DNA of 64,000 nucleotides, from assembly GCA_003133325.1 (NCBI GenBank), contig PKXA01000088.1, positions 7,002 to 71,001 of the forward strand, given 5' to 3'. The notes beneath the pieces were generated by a model that was not told the DNA's origin, did no database searches, and worked only from the letters and a program-made list of their open reading frames with translations. Both the position numbers and the translations under genes were made by a program. This document shows positions 50,047 to 58,723 of this stretch, one piece after another (the stretch's first letter is position 1; each line of letters begins with the position of its first letter). This DNA comes from Acidimicrobiaceae bacterium (lineage in GTDB: Bacteria > Actinomycetota > Acidimicrobiia > Acidimicrobiales > RAAP-2).

Positions 50047-50622
50047 ATGAATTACCAGGATAATCGGTGTTTCGTGGTACGTCACGGCGAAACGGAGTGG
50101 AGCCTCCATCACCGGCATACCGGGCGGACCGACCTGCCCCTCTTGCCCACCGGAATGGTTCAGGCCGAAGGGTTGCAGACATCGCTGTCCGCCCATGAGT
50201 TCCGCTCGGTCCTGACCAGCCCATTGGCCCGGGCCAGGGAAACCTGCCGGCTCGCCGGATTCGGGGACGTGGCGGAAATCGAACCTGATCTTGCCGAGTG
50301 GGACTACGGCTCCTTGGAAGGGCTGACGACGGCCGAGATCTCGAGGGAAAGGCCACAATGGAACCTCTTTGCCGATGGCGCTCCGGGTGGCGAGACGATT
50401 CAGGAGGTGGCGGTCCGGGTTGACCGGGTCATCGAGCGGATCCGGGCCACCGATGGCGATGTGGTGTGTTTCGCCCACGGCCACGTGCTTCGGGTGTTGG
50501 CCGTCCGCTGGCTTGGCCTCGACCCGAGGGAAGGAAGGTGCTTCGTCCTCGATCCGGCTTCCGTCAGCATCCTGGGCTGGGAGCGTGCCAGTCCGGTGGT
50601 CGTGCGCTGGAACCTCACTTGA
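50047..50622 (+). CDS. histidine phosphatase (phosphoglycerate-mutase-like)
   Basis: A 191-residue member of the RHG-motif phosphatases. VRHGETEW at residues 11-18 holds the phosphorylated histidine; LTSPLARARET and CFAHGHVLR supply the second arginine and histidine. LAEWDYGSLEGLT is typical of broad-specificity phosphatases such as CobC/GpmB types. The substrate is open. Its 3' end overlaps the convergent membrane protein gene by 8 nt. Confidence 0.92.
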   Translation: MNYQDNRCFVVRHGETEWSLHHRHTGRTDLPLLPTGMVQAEGLQTSLSAHEFRSVLTSPLARARETCRLAGFGDVAEIEPDLAEWDYGSLEGLTTAEISRERPQWNLFADGAPGGETIQEVAVRVDRVIERIRATDGDVVCFAHGHVLRVLAVRWLGLDPREGRCFVLDPASVSILGWERASPVVVRWNLT

Positions 50623-51727
50623 CCTCGCGAACCGCCCCTCCGGGCCGGCGGTCGATTGGGCGATCGGGTGAAAGTGACTCTCCGCGGAACATCCGGCGTG
50701 GGCCCGACCAGCGGGCGGGAGGGGCATCGAGGATGGCCGCCAGGGCGTAGGCCTCGCTCTCATAGTTGACCCGCCACCCCCGGAATTGGGCCCAGGCGTC
50801 GTCGACCTCACGGGAGATCGGGAACCCGATCTCGTGGAGGCGCATGTAGGCGGCGTCGAACTCCTGGCGAGGCAGCGCGATGTCGTCATCCGGGTTTGGG
50901 TCGGGGTTGAACGGGATGCCGATCACCTGGGCGATGTCACGGAGACAGGTGAAGCCCATCCGCAGGCACATCCGAGCCTGGATGGGGGTTCCCTCCGGGT
51001 CGACGGCGAGGGCGATGGCGGCCGAGTCCATGACGGCAACGAGGCTGACCACCCAGGAGTTCTGCGCCCGGGGCGATCGCAGGTACATCAACGACGGATA
51101 GCTGGTGTGGCTCTCGGCTACATCCGCTCCCCACCGTTCCCAATCGGCGAACAAGTCGGGCAGATTGGGAACAAGACCCACCAGGTGGTGACGGATCAGG
51201 ATCTCCGGCCCCCAGGCCGGTGCCCCGGCCCGACTCTCGAGGAGGGTGACCAACGTCTCCCGGCGATTGTATGAGCTGTAGATGGCGGGCAGATAGGCGA
51301 TCTGAAGCGCCACCAAGACCATGCCCGTACCGGCAGCAACGAAGTCGACCGTTTGCTCGGCGCCGCCGACCCCGTGGGCGAAGCCAAGGGTGAATACCGA
51401 TGAGCCCGCCTCGATGAACGCGGCACCGAGAGCGCCGTTACGGAGGCCCCAGATGACCAGCATGAATCCGATGACCGAGGTCACCAGCCAGGTGCCCAGC
51501 AGGACCATGAGGGCCACCGGTTCGCTCAAGGCCAGAATTCGGTCCTTGGCCACATAGGAACGAGCCAGTTGGGCCAGCCGGCGGAATGCCACCCTCACCG
51601 ACCGCATCGGTATCGTGGCCACCCCGGTGGCTGCCCGGGGGACAATCAGGACCCGGATGACGCTGGCGCCGTTCATCACCAGCACCACGATGCCGAGTGC
51701 CAACACCAGTCCCCTGACGAAGGTCAT
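50615..51727 (-). CDS. membrane protein with ion-channel-like pore segment
   Basis: A 370-residue protein not identifiable to a named family. An N-terminal membrane helix (about 5-28) is followed by a basic loop, then helices at about 70-95 and 120-145. Between the last two lies AGSSVFTLGFAHG, which resembles the pore helix plus filter of two-helix potassium channels (TLGF in place of TVGYG). The C-terminal 220 residues are soluble and rich in Trp, Arg and Asp. A channel role is only a suggestion. Its end overlaps the phosphatase gene on the other strand. Confidence 0.7.
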   Translation of the reverse strand: MTFVRGLVLALGIVVLVMNGASVIRVLIVPRAATGVATIPMRSVRVAFRRLAQLARSYVAKDRILALSEPVALMVLLGTWLVTSVIGFMLVIWGLRNGALGAAFIEAGSSVFTLGFAHGVGGAEQTVDFVAAGTGMVLVALQIAYLPAIYSSYNRRETLVTLLESRAGAPAWGPEILIRHHLVGLVPNLPDLFADWERWGADVAESHTSYPSLMYLRSPRAQNSWVVSLVAVMDSAAIALAVDPEGTPIQARMCLRMGFTCLRDIAQVIGIPFNPDPNPDDDIALPRQEFDAAYMRLHEIGFPISREVDDAWAQFRGWRVNYESEAYALAAILDAPPARWSGPRRMFRGESLSPDRPIDRRPGGAVREVK

Positions 51728-51766
51728 GGTGTCATCGCTTCACGGGATCTGGCCGCCGAACCCTGT

Positions 51767-52216
51767 TCAGCCGGATTTCTTGGGGAGGGCGGATACCCGG
51801 CCCTGGGCGCGCCTCACCATGTCTGCCAGTTTGAACGAGTCGAGGTGGGTCCGCATGTGCTCGCCGACGTCGGCCCAGACATCCAAGAGGATGCACTGGC
51901 CCTCATGGTCACAAGCACCGTTTTCGTGAGGTAGTCCGAAGTCTCCGGCCACGATGGGTCCGTCCACGGCACTGACGATCTGCGACAACGTGATGTCCTC
52001 GGGCGAGCGGGCCAGCACATATCCGCCCCCCACACCACGTTTCGAGCGGACCAAGCCCGCACCTTTCAGCGCCAACAAGATCTGCTCGAGGTAGGGCTGG
52101 GGGAGACCTGTCCGCTCAGCGATATCCCGAACCGCGGTGGGACCGTCGTTCTCGTCATGCAGGGCCAAGGACAACAGAGCGCGGCTGGCGTAGTCCCCCC
52201 GGGTCGAAACCTTCAC
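51767..52216 (-). CDS. Rrf2 family transcriptional regulator
   Basis: A 149-residue winged-helix regulator of the IscR/NsrR/RsrR type. The helix-turn-helix is at about 28-50 (AVRDIAERTGLPQPYLEQIL), and the wing reads RSKRGVGGGYVLAR. The cluster region keeps two cysteines, Cys102 and Cys108 (CDHEGQC), but the third position used in IscR-type proteins, about residue 114, is Trp. It may bind a cluster with other ligands or none. The GTG start follows a -10 box by 6 nt. Confidence 0.9.
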   Translation of the reverse strand: MKVSTRGDYASRALLSLALHDENDGPTAVRDIAERTGLPQPYLEQILLALKGAGLVRSKRGVGGGYVLARSPEDITLSQIVSAVDGPIVAGDFGLPHENGACDHEGQCILLDVWADVGEHMRTHLDSFKLADMVRRAQGRVSALPKKSG

Positions 52217-52222
52217 GTGGTC

Positions 52223-52228
52223 ATGCTA
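52223..52228 (-). promoter_or_regulatory. -10 box for leaderless Rrf2 gene
   Basis: On the minus strand, TAGCAT, 6 nt, then GTG. This is the same arrangement as in the plus-strand genes. Confidence 0.55.
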
Positions 52229-52287
52229 TTGCCTGGGACGCTTCGGCACGCGAGTGGCGGTCGGACCCAAGGTAGGTGGGTATCGGA

Positions 52288-52962
52288 TCAGTGGCCGCCG
52301 AGTCTTCCTGCGGCCAGATCCTCGGCCATGGCCCATCCAAAGGTCACCAACCGGCCGCCCGAAGAAGCATCGTTCTTCTCGAAGAAGATCGTTGCCACTT
52401 CAGGGACCGGAGTCTTGGAACTGCCGATATCAAACCCCCCGGACTCGAACCCATCGCCCTTGATCAAGAAGGTGCGGTCGTCGATGCGGGCCTCGGCACC
52501 GAATCGCTTGGCCAGACGACGTCCCCAGGCCCGCTCCTCGCCGGTGGCCTTGTGATCCGGCCCGGGAACCACGTCGGTGAGGCCGGCGAAGGCGCGAAAG
52601 CCCTCGGGGGCCAGGAGCCGGGTGCCGACCAGGACGTCTTCGTCAGGGAATGCCAACAGCGCCCGACGGTATTTGTCGCCCATCATGGACCGGAGGACCG
52701 TGTCGGCCCGGGCGGTGCGGTCGATGGTGCCAACACCTATCAACAACGAGGGCGTGCCGCCGATACGCTCAAGGGTGGAGAAGGAATAGCCGCGAAGTTT
52801 GTTCCCCTCCCGGGCACGGGTCACCAGCACCCATTCCTCGCGCTGCTTCGACAGGAAGCCGATGTCGAAGTGGGGCTCTCGTACCGCGCAAAGATCGGCC
52901 ATTTCGGCCAACTCGGCGTCACTTAGTGATGTGCAATCCTTGGTCTCCACGTGAATGGACAT
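52288..52962 (-). CDS. conserved protein of unknown function
   Basis: A 224-residue soluble protein I do not recognise. Segments such as REEWVLVTRAREGNKLRGY, TPSLLIGVGTIDRTARADTVL and GTRLLAPEGFRAFAGLTDVVPG suggest an alpha/beta fold; a distant GNAT acyltransferase is one thought but no acetyl-CoA loop is evident. ATG before SIHVETKD is taken as the start because the 70 codons upstream are Gly/Pro/Arg-rich and look non-coding. It stands alone between the Rrf2 gene and dnaE. Confidence 0.6.
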   Translation of the reverse strand: MSIHVETKDCTSLSDAELAEMADLCAVREPHFDIGFLSKQREEWVLVTRAREGNKLRGYSFSTLERIGGTPSLLIGVGTIDRTARADTVLRSMMGDKYRRALLAFPDEDVLVGTRLLAPEGFRAFAGLTDVVPGPDHKATGEERAWGRRLAKRFGAEARIDDRTFLIKGDGFESGGFDIGSSKTPVPEVATIFFEKNDASSGGRLVTFGWAMAEDLAAGRLGGH

Positions 52963-53211
52963 AAGCCGTTCCGTACTCCTCATTTGCCCTGCGGCCTCGG
53001 CCGGCGACTCGGGTCCGCCACGAGCACCCCGGGCACCGCCAGCACGGGCCTTCGGTGCCCCTGAGCGGGAGCCGTCCGTCAATTTTACGGGATTTGGCGG
53101 CACTTGTCCCATCCGGGGTCCGCCGGCCCCATCCAGGGGCACCCGAAAAGCCGGTGGACGCGGGGTAAACACGGCTGTGGCCAGGGATTTCGTGAATATC
53201 AGGTCAAAGGA

Positions 53212-56200
53212 TCAGCCCTGGATGGCGTTGGGACCGAGGAGCACTCTCAGCTCACCGATCAGCCCTCGGCGGCTGTCGACCCTGAATTCCGGCGGTAGGC
53301 GGATGACCTTCTGCCCGACGTGGAGAAACACCGGGGAGTCTCCGGGGTGCTCGGAAAGCAGCCGCTTCAACGCAGTGACCTTGGTATCGGTGAGCGCATT
53401 GACCGGAAGTGAGATCCGAAGGTCGACCGAGCCATCGGTGGTCAGATTGGGACGCTGAATCTCGAGGCATATCAACTTCACCTGGTCGTCGCGCATGTCG
53501 ATGCGGCCCTTGACCAACACGATGGCGTCATCGTCGAGAAGGGCACCGTACTCACTCATCGTCTTGGGGAATACGAAGACATCGATGGACGCCTGCAGGT
53601 CCTCGAGCACGAAGCTGGCCATGAGGTCGCCCTTTTTGGTGTAGCGCCGCGAAAGCTCGGTGATGACACCGCCGGCCAGACGAACCTGGCCCTCGCTCCC
53701 GTATCCACCGGCGCCGGCAGTGCTCTCGGCCCCAGGGGCCTCGGGGTCGATACTTCGGAGTTCGGCCAGGGTGCAGTCGGTGAGCCGGGAGAGCGATCCC
53801 TCCAGGCCCATCAACGGGTGATCGCTGATGTAAAGCCCGAGCATCTCCTTCTCGAAGGCGAGGCGCTGGGTCTTCTCGAACTCGACATCGGGAATGGGGA
53901 TCCGGGTATCGCTGAATCCCACGGTGTGCCCCTGGGTCTCGACTTCGATGGAGGAGAACAGCGACACCACCCCAGCGTCGTGTTGGCGCCGGCGCTCGAG
54001 GGTGAGATCGGTGATCTCTTCGTACACCAGAAAGAGACCGCGGCGCGGATGACCCAGAGAGTCGAATCCACCGGCCTTGATCAACGACTCGATGGTCCGC
54101 TTGTTCAGCACCTGGGGGTCGACCCTTTGGCAGAAGTCGTAGAAATCGACAAAGGGGCCGTTCTTTTCGCGTTCGGCCACGATGAGGCCCACCAACCCCT
54201 GGCCGACATTGCGGATAGCGGCCATCCCGAAGGTAATGTCCCCCAAGGTCCCTTCTTCTGACATGTCACGTCTCGAGTAGTCGGCCGCGAAGTCGGAGAG
54301 CGAGCGGTTGACGTCTGGGACGAGTACCTGAATCCCGAGTGAGCGGCACTCGGCCAGATAGACGGCTGTCTTGTCCTTGGTGTCCTTGACCGAGGTGAGT
54401 AGGGCGGCCAGGTACTCGACGGGGTAGTGGGCCTTCAGCCACGCGGTCTGGTAGGCGATGTAGCCGTACCCGTAGGAGTGGGACTTGTTGAAAGCGTAAT
54501 CGGCGAACGGCTCGATGATGTCGAACAGGGCAGTGCCGAGTTGTTCGCCATAACCCTGAGTTTCGCAGCCGGTGACAAACTTGTGCCGCTCCGCCTGAAT
54601 GAGGACCCGGTCCTTCTTGCCGGTCGCCTTACGCAAGTTGTCAGCTTCAGCCAAGGAGTAGCCGGCGAACTTCTGGGCGACCCTCATGACCGACTCCTGG
54701 TAGATCATGAGACCGTAGGTATCGGCCAAGATCTCCGCCAAGTCGGGGTGGAGGTAGGTGACCGCCTGTCGGCCGTTCTTCCGGTCGGCATAGTCGCGGT
54801 GCATATTCGCCGCCATCGGCCCGGGCCGATACAGGGCGACAAGAGCCGCCACATCATCGAAGGTGGTAGGCGCCAGCGATCGCATCAATGATCGCATGGG
54901 CCCGCCCTCGAGCTGAAACACACCCATCGAATCGCCCTTGCGCAACATGGCGAATGTCTTCTCATCATCGAGGGGGATGCTGTCGATGTCGGGGCGCTCC
55001 CCGGTCGAGACCTGAATCAGGTCGAGCGCTCGTTCAATCACCGAGAGGTTGCGAAGCCCGAGGAAGTCCATCTTCAACAGCCCGAGGTTCTCGACGCCGT
55101 GCATCTCGTACTGGGTGACGACGGGGGCGTCATCGGGGTTGTCGCTGTCGGGTTTTCGTTGGATGGGTACGTACTCGGTGAGCGGTTGGTCGGTGATGAC
55201 CACCGCGGCGGCATGGATGCCATCTTGGCGACGGAGGCCCTCGAGGCCCTTGGCCACGTCGATGACCTCTTTGGCTTCCGGGTCCGTCTCGTACATGGTG
55301 CGAAGTTCACCCGCGGCGGCGAAGCCCTCTTCGAACCCTTCGGTCTTGGTCAGACAGGCGTTCAACGGGGTGTCGCGCCCCATCATCAGTGGCGGCATGG
55401 CTTTGGCGATCTTGTCGCCCACCCCGTAGAGCTTGCCGAGCACCCGGGCGGCGTCACGCACCGCCGCCCGCGCCTTGATGGTCGAGAACGTGACGATCTG
55501 GGCCACATGGTCCGACCCATACCGCTCGGCCGCGTACTTGATCATGTCACCGCGGTAGCGCTCGTCGAAGTCCATGTCGATGTCGGGCATCTGTGTCCGG
55601 CCCGGGTTGAGGAAGCGCTCGAACAGGAGGTCGTAGCGGATGGGATCGAGGTCGACGATCTTCAGGCAGTACGCCACGCAGCAACCCGCCGCCGATCCTC
55701 GCCCCGGCCCGACCCGGATTCCCCGTGACCGGGCAAAGCGAATGAGGTCCCAGACCACCAGGAAGTAGGCGGAGAATCCCATCTCACCGATCACACCGAG
55801 TTCGTAGTCGAGCCGTTCGAGCACGGGAGCAGGGATGGGGTGGCCGTAGCGCTCCTTGGCGCCTTCGATGCTCAGGTGACGGAGGTACTGGGCGGCGCGG
55901 ACCTCGTAGGTGTCGCCGACGAACTCGTCGGGGACCGGGAACTGCGGAAGACTCGGGTGACCGAACTCGATCTCGACGTTTGCTCTCTGGGCGATGAGCA
56001 AGGTGTTGTCGCAGGCTTCGGGGAGTTCGCCGAAGAGATGCCGCATCTCCGCCGCCGACTTCAGATAGTGCTCCTCGCCCTCGAACTTGAAGCGCTTCGG
56101 GTCGGCAATGAGGGCACCGGTTTGGACGCACAACAACGCGTCGTGGGCAACATGGTCTTCTCGGTGGGTGTAATGGCTGTCGTTGGTGGCAAGGAGGGGG

Positions 56201-56841
56201 GCCCCGATCTTCCGGGCGATCTCCACCAGCATCGGATTGGTCCTTTGCTGGGCCGGAAGCCCGTGATCTTGGAGTTCGACGAACAAATTGTCCTTGCCGA
56301 AGATGTCTTGGAGACGAGCGGCCAAACTCTTGGCCTTGACCTGATCGTTGGCCAGGAGTGCCTGGAGGACCACCCCGCCCAGGCATCCGGTGGTGGCGAT
56401 CAGTCCGGCGTGATGCCGTTCGAGCAACTCCCAGTCGACCCGAGGCTTGTAGTAGTAGCCCTCGAGATATGCCGCCGATGACAGTTTCAGCAGGTTGCGG
56501 TATCCCTCAGTGGTCTCGGCCAGCAAGGTGAGGTGGTAGTAGAGCTTTTCCCCGCCCTCGACATCGCCTCCGGTGTCGTCCACCTTGCCTCGTCGCACCG
56601 GCCGTTCGAGTCGGGACTCGCCCGCCATGTAGGCCTCGGTGCCGATAACCGGATTGATACCGGCTTTGCGGCAGGCGGCGTAGAAGTCGAGGACTCCGTA
56701 CATGTTCCCGTGATCGGTGATCCCGAGGGCCGGTTGGCCGTCCTCCACCGCCGCCCGAACGAGATCGTCGACCCGGGCGGCACCGTCGAGCATCGAGAAC
56801 TCGGTGTGGGTGTGCAGATGTGTGAACGACCGTGATGCCAA
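53212..56841 (-). CDS. dnaE: DNA polymerase III alpha subunit
   Basis: Replicative DNA polymerase, DnaE1 type, 1209 residues. The N-terminal PHP domain starts with HLHTHTEFSMLDG at about residues 8-20. The polymerase active site includes GPGRGSAAGC and PDIDMDFDERY at about 418-428, and the C-terminal half has helix-hairpin-helix, OB-fold (GGVITELSRRYTKKGDLMASF) and tail domains. The TTG start has GAGGAAGG about 10 nt before it; no better in-frame start exists upstream. A perfect inverted repeat lies 47 bp before the start. Confidence 0.97.
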   Translation of the reverse strand: MASRSFTHLHTHTEFSMLDGAARVDDLVRAAVEDGQPALGITDHGNMYGVLDFYAACRKAGINPVIGTEAYMAGESRLERPVRRGKVDDTGGDVEGGEKLYYHLTLLAETTEGYRNLLKLSSAAYLEGYYYKPRVDWELLERHHAGLIATTGCLGGVVLQALLANDQVKAKSLAARLQDIFGKDNLFVELQDHGLPAQQRTNPMLVEIARKIGAPLLATNDSHYTHREDHVAHDALLCVQTGALIADPKRFKFEGEEHYLKSAAEMRHLFGELPEACDNTLLIAQRANVEIEFGHPSLPQFPVPDEFVGDTYEVRAAQYLRHLSIEGAKERYGHPIPAPVLERLDYELGVIGEMGFSAYFLVVWDLIRFARSRGIRVGPGRGSAAGCCVAYCLKIVDLDPIRYDLLFERFLNPGRTQMPDIDMDFDERYRGDMIKYAAERYGSDHVAQIVTFSTIKARAAVRDAARVLGKLYGVGDKIAKAMPPLMMGRDTPLNACLTKTEGFEEGFAAAGELRTMYETDPEAKEVIDVAKGLEGLRRQDGIHAAAVVITDQPLTEYVPIQRKPDSDNPDDAPVVTQYEMHGVENLGLLKMDFLGLRNLSVIERALDLIQVSTGERPDIDSIPLDDEKTFAMLRKGDSMGVFQLEGGPMRSLMRSLAPTTFDDVAALVALYRPGPMAANMHRDYADRKNGRQAVTYLHPDLAEILADTYGLMIYQESVMRVAQKFAGYSLAEADNLRKATGKKDRVLIQAERHKFVTGCETQGYGEQLGTALFDIIEPFADYAFNKSHSYGYGYIAYQTAWLKAHYPVEYLAALLTSVKDTKDKTAVYLAECRSLGIQVLVPDVNRSLSDFAADYSRRDMSEEGTLGDITFGMAAIRNVGQGLVGLIVAEREKNGPFVDFYDFCQRVDPQVLNKRTIESLIKAGGFDSLGHPRRGLFLVYEEITDLTLERRRQHDAGVVSLFSSIEVETQGHTVGFSDTRIPIPDVEFEKTQRLAFEKEMLGLYISDHPLMGLEGSLSRLTDCTLAELRSIDPEAPGAESTAGAGGYGSEGQVRLAGGVITELSRRYTKKGDLMASFVLEDLQASIDVFVFPKTMSEYGALLDDDAIVLVKGRIDMRDDQVKLICLEIQRPNLTTDGSVDLRISLPVNALTDTKVTALKRLLSEHPGDSPVFLHVGQKVIRLPPEFRVDSRRGLIGELRVLLGPNAIQG

Positions 56842-56887
56842 CGAACTGGCGCCTTCCTCGTCATTTCGACGATCACCGACCCAGGTT

Positions 56888-56904
56888 CTCCACAGGCTGT
56901 GGAG
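56888..56904. repeat. 8-bp inverted repeat before dnaE with a DnaA-box-like arm
   Basis: CTCCACAG-G-CTGTGGAG, perfect. With the flanking TT, the left arm gives TTCTCCACA (56886-56894), one base from the DnaA consensus TTATCCACA. It lies between the Bpa terminator and the dnaE start. Confidence 0.6.
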
Positions 56905-56945
56905 GAGTTACAGCGGTGTGATTCCGACCATAGCGCGAGCGCCCA

Positions 56946-56969
56946 CCCCGGTGGGGAACCGCACCGGGG
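56946..56969 (-). terminator. hairpin terminator after the Bpa gene
   Basis: A perfect 8-bp stem (CCCCGGTG/CACCGGGG) with an 8-nt loop, 13 nt past the stop codon of the Bpa gene. No T-run. Confidence 0.65.
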
Positions 56970-56981
56970 GTTGGGGCCGGG

Positions 56982-57506
56982 TCAGAGATAGGTGCCGGGA
57001 CGGGAGACCGGCGTCCCACCTCCCGGCGGCAAGGCCTGCTGACGCATCTCGTCGAGCTGGGCCCGAGCGACCACCTGCTGGGCCACCAAGGTGGCCTGAA
57101 TCCCGTGGAAGAGCCCCTCGAGCCAGCCCACCAACTGGGCGTGAGCAATGCGCAGCTCGGCGTCGGAAGGGGTTGGGGTATCAAAGGGGATGGAGACCCG
57201 ATCGAGCTCGGCGGCCAGGTCGTCCGAGAGGCCATCGGCCAGTTCCCGGACCGACTGTTCGTAGATTTCGCGAAGGCGTCCCCGACTGAGTTCGTCCAAG
57301 GGGGCTTGGCGGACCTCTTCGAGGAGCTGCTTGACCATGGACCCGATACGAAGGAGCTTGGCCGGCTTCTCGATCGACTCCGTCCGCTTCTCGTCGAGGA
57401 CGCCATCGCCAGATTGCTCCTCTCGGGCCGTATCGCTCACCGGGTCGACGACCTCGGGTTTCAGGGAGGGCGGATGTTCAGCCGGGTTGGGTCCGTCGTT
57501 GTCCAT
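56982..57506 (-). CDS. bpa: bacterial proteasome activator Bpa (DUF2587)
   Basis: An ATP-independent ring-forming activator of the actinobacterial 20S proteasome; 174 residues. The conserved core reads IGSMVKQLLEEVRQAPLDE, LREIYEQSVRELADGLSDDL and SDAELRIAHAQLVGWLEGLFHGIQ (here split into family blocks). The extreme C-terminus, which docks into the 20S alpha ring in this family as GQYL, is GTYL here. The N-terminal 45 residues are acidic and variable. It starts 2 nt after the stop of the phosphodiesterase gene and is the last gene of a tight minus-strand unit. Its presence implies proteasome genes elsewhere in the genome. Confidence 0.93.
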   Translation of the reverse strand: MDNDGPNPAEHPPSLKPEVVDPVSDTAREEQSGDGVLDEKRTESIEKPAKLLRIGSMVKQLLEEVRQAPLDELSRGRLREIYEQSVRELADGLSDDLAAELDRVSIPFDTPTPSDAELRIAHAQLVGWLEGLFHGIQATLVAQQVVARAQLDEMRQQALPPGGGTPVSRPGTYL

Positions 57507-57508
57507 GG

Positions 57509-58690
57509 TCAGATACTGCCATCTGACGTGAGGGCGACCAGAGGGACCAGCATTTCGTCGGCAGTCAACGAACCGTGTCGGGCGGCCAGAGTGGTCTCCC
57601 CGACGTCGGCAGGGTCGAGGAAGGCAATGGGAGCATGAGGCATCAGTGCGACGTCGCCGAGCCGATCGACGACACCGTCACGGAGAGGTCCGCCGAACCA
57701 TCCCTCGTCGATGAGTTGATCCCGACTCATGACCCAGGTTGTGTCGTGATACTGCTCAGTCACCGTGGTCAACAGATCTTCGGCCGCACCGGGCCGGGCA
57801 TGGAGCCAGCGGAACCGGCCCTCGCCCGACAGAAAACGGGTGCCGGCCATCGTCTCGCGGCCCAACAACTCCACATTGGTCCCGACCTCGATCTGGCCAT
57901 GGTCGGCGCTGACCGCCAGCACCGCCCCCTGGGCCAGCTCGGAGGCGATATCGCCCACCAACCTGTCGACAGCCACCAATTCGGCGTCGTAGTACTCACC
58001 CAGCCCGTGTTCGTGGGCCACCTTGTCGATGCCGTCGTAATAGGCGTAGACGAATGGTTCCCCGGCCCCGAGCAGCCGGCGGATTTGGAGAGGTAGCGAC
58101 GAGGTGACCTTGTACCCGGCCAGCGGAGAGGCTCCGAGGTGGGCGGCGGTGAACCCGGTGCCCGCGAATTCACCCCGGGAGACCACCGGCACCGGATGGG
58201 TTGCTCCGGGGAACGGCGGGTAAGGCTGAAAGGAGGAGGCCGGTAGCTCCCGGCGGGCGTCCCGCGGACGGTTGGTGCCCACTGTCCACCGGAGCACGTT
58301 CATGATCTCCGCGCTCGGAGTGGCCAACCGGTACCCCAGGAGACCGTGATCGGCGGGCGGACGACCGGTGGCGATGGACGTGAGAGCACAGGCGGTGGTG
58401 GTCGGAGCCACCGAGGTAATCGATCGTTCACTGCCGGCGGCTCCGGTCAGGGTGGGAGCCAGTTCACGACGCGCGGCCAGTTGCTCCCATCCGAGCCCGT
58501 CCACGATCAACAGAACGATCTGGTTCGCCTCACGGGCCGGAGCGGGGAGCCAGGTCGGAGGTTGTCCGGTACCGCCCTTTCCCCCCGCGGACCCCGACAA
58601 CAGGGCCGGGACCAGGTTGGCCAGGCAGGCGCCGTCGTAGTCAGGAAGGATCGGTACGGCCGATCCGAGGGAGAGGGAAGACGCCGACAT
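57509..58690 (-). CDS. alkaline-phosphatase-fold phosphodiesterase/nucleotide pyrophosphatase
   Basis: A 393-residue enzyme of the type I phosphodiesterase/nucleotide pyrophosphatase family. Metal-binding residues are seen in LLIVDGLGWEQL, the nucleophile threonine in SVAPTTTACAL, and YDGIDKVAHEHG and SADHGQIEVG supply the second metal site. There is no clear signal peptide, so it is probably cytosolic. The substrate is unknown. It lies 2 nt before the Bpa gene and 33 nt after phzF. Confidence 0.88.
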   Translation of the reverse strand: MSASSLSLGSAVPILPDYDGACLANLVPALLSGSAGGKGGTGQPPTWLPAPAREANQIVLLIVDGLGWEQLAARRELAPTLTGAAGSERSITSVAPTTTACALTSIATGRPPADHGLLGYRLATPSAEIMNVLRWTVGTNRPRDARRELPASSFQPYPPFPGATHPVPVVSRGEFAGTGFTAAHLGASPLAGYKVTSSLPLQIRRLLGAGEPFVYAYYDGIDKVAHEHGLGEYYDAELVAVDRLVGDIASELAQGAVLAVSADHGQIEVGTNVELLGRETMAGTRFLSGEGRFRWLHARPGAAEDLLTTVTEQYHDTTWVMSRDQLIDEGWFGGPLRDGVVDRLGDVALMPHAPIAFLDPADVGETTLAARHGSLTADEMLVPLVALTSDGSI

Positions 58691-58698
58691 GACTAGTG

Positions 58699-58704
58699 AC
58701 TGTA
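58699..58704 (-). promoter_or_regulatory. possible -10 box for the phosphodiesterase gene
   Basis: On the minus strand, TACAGT, 8 nt, then ATG: a possible internal leaderless promoter in the five-gene unit. Confidence 0.4.
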
Positions 58705-58723
58705 GGCCACCCGGCGAAACCGG

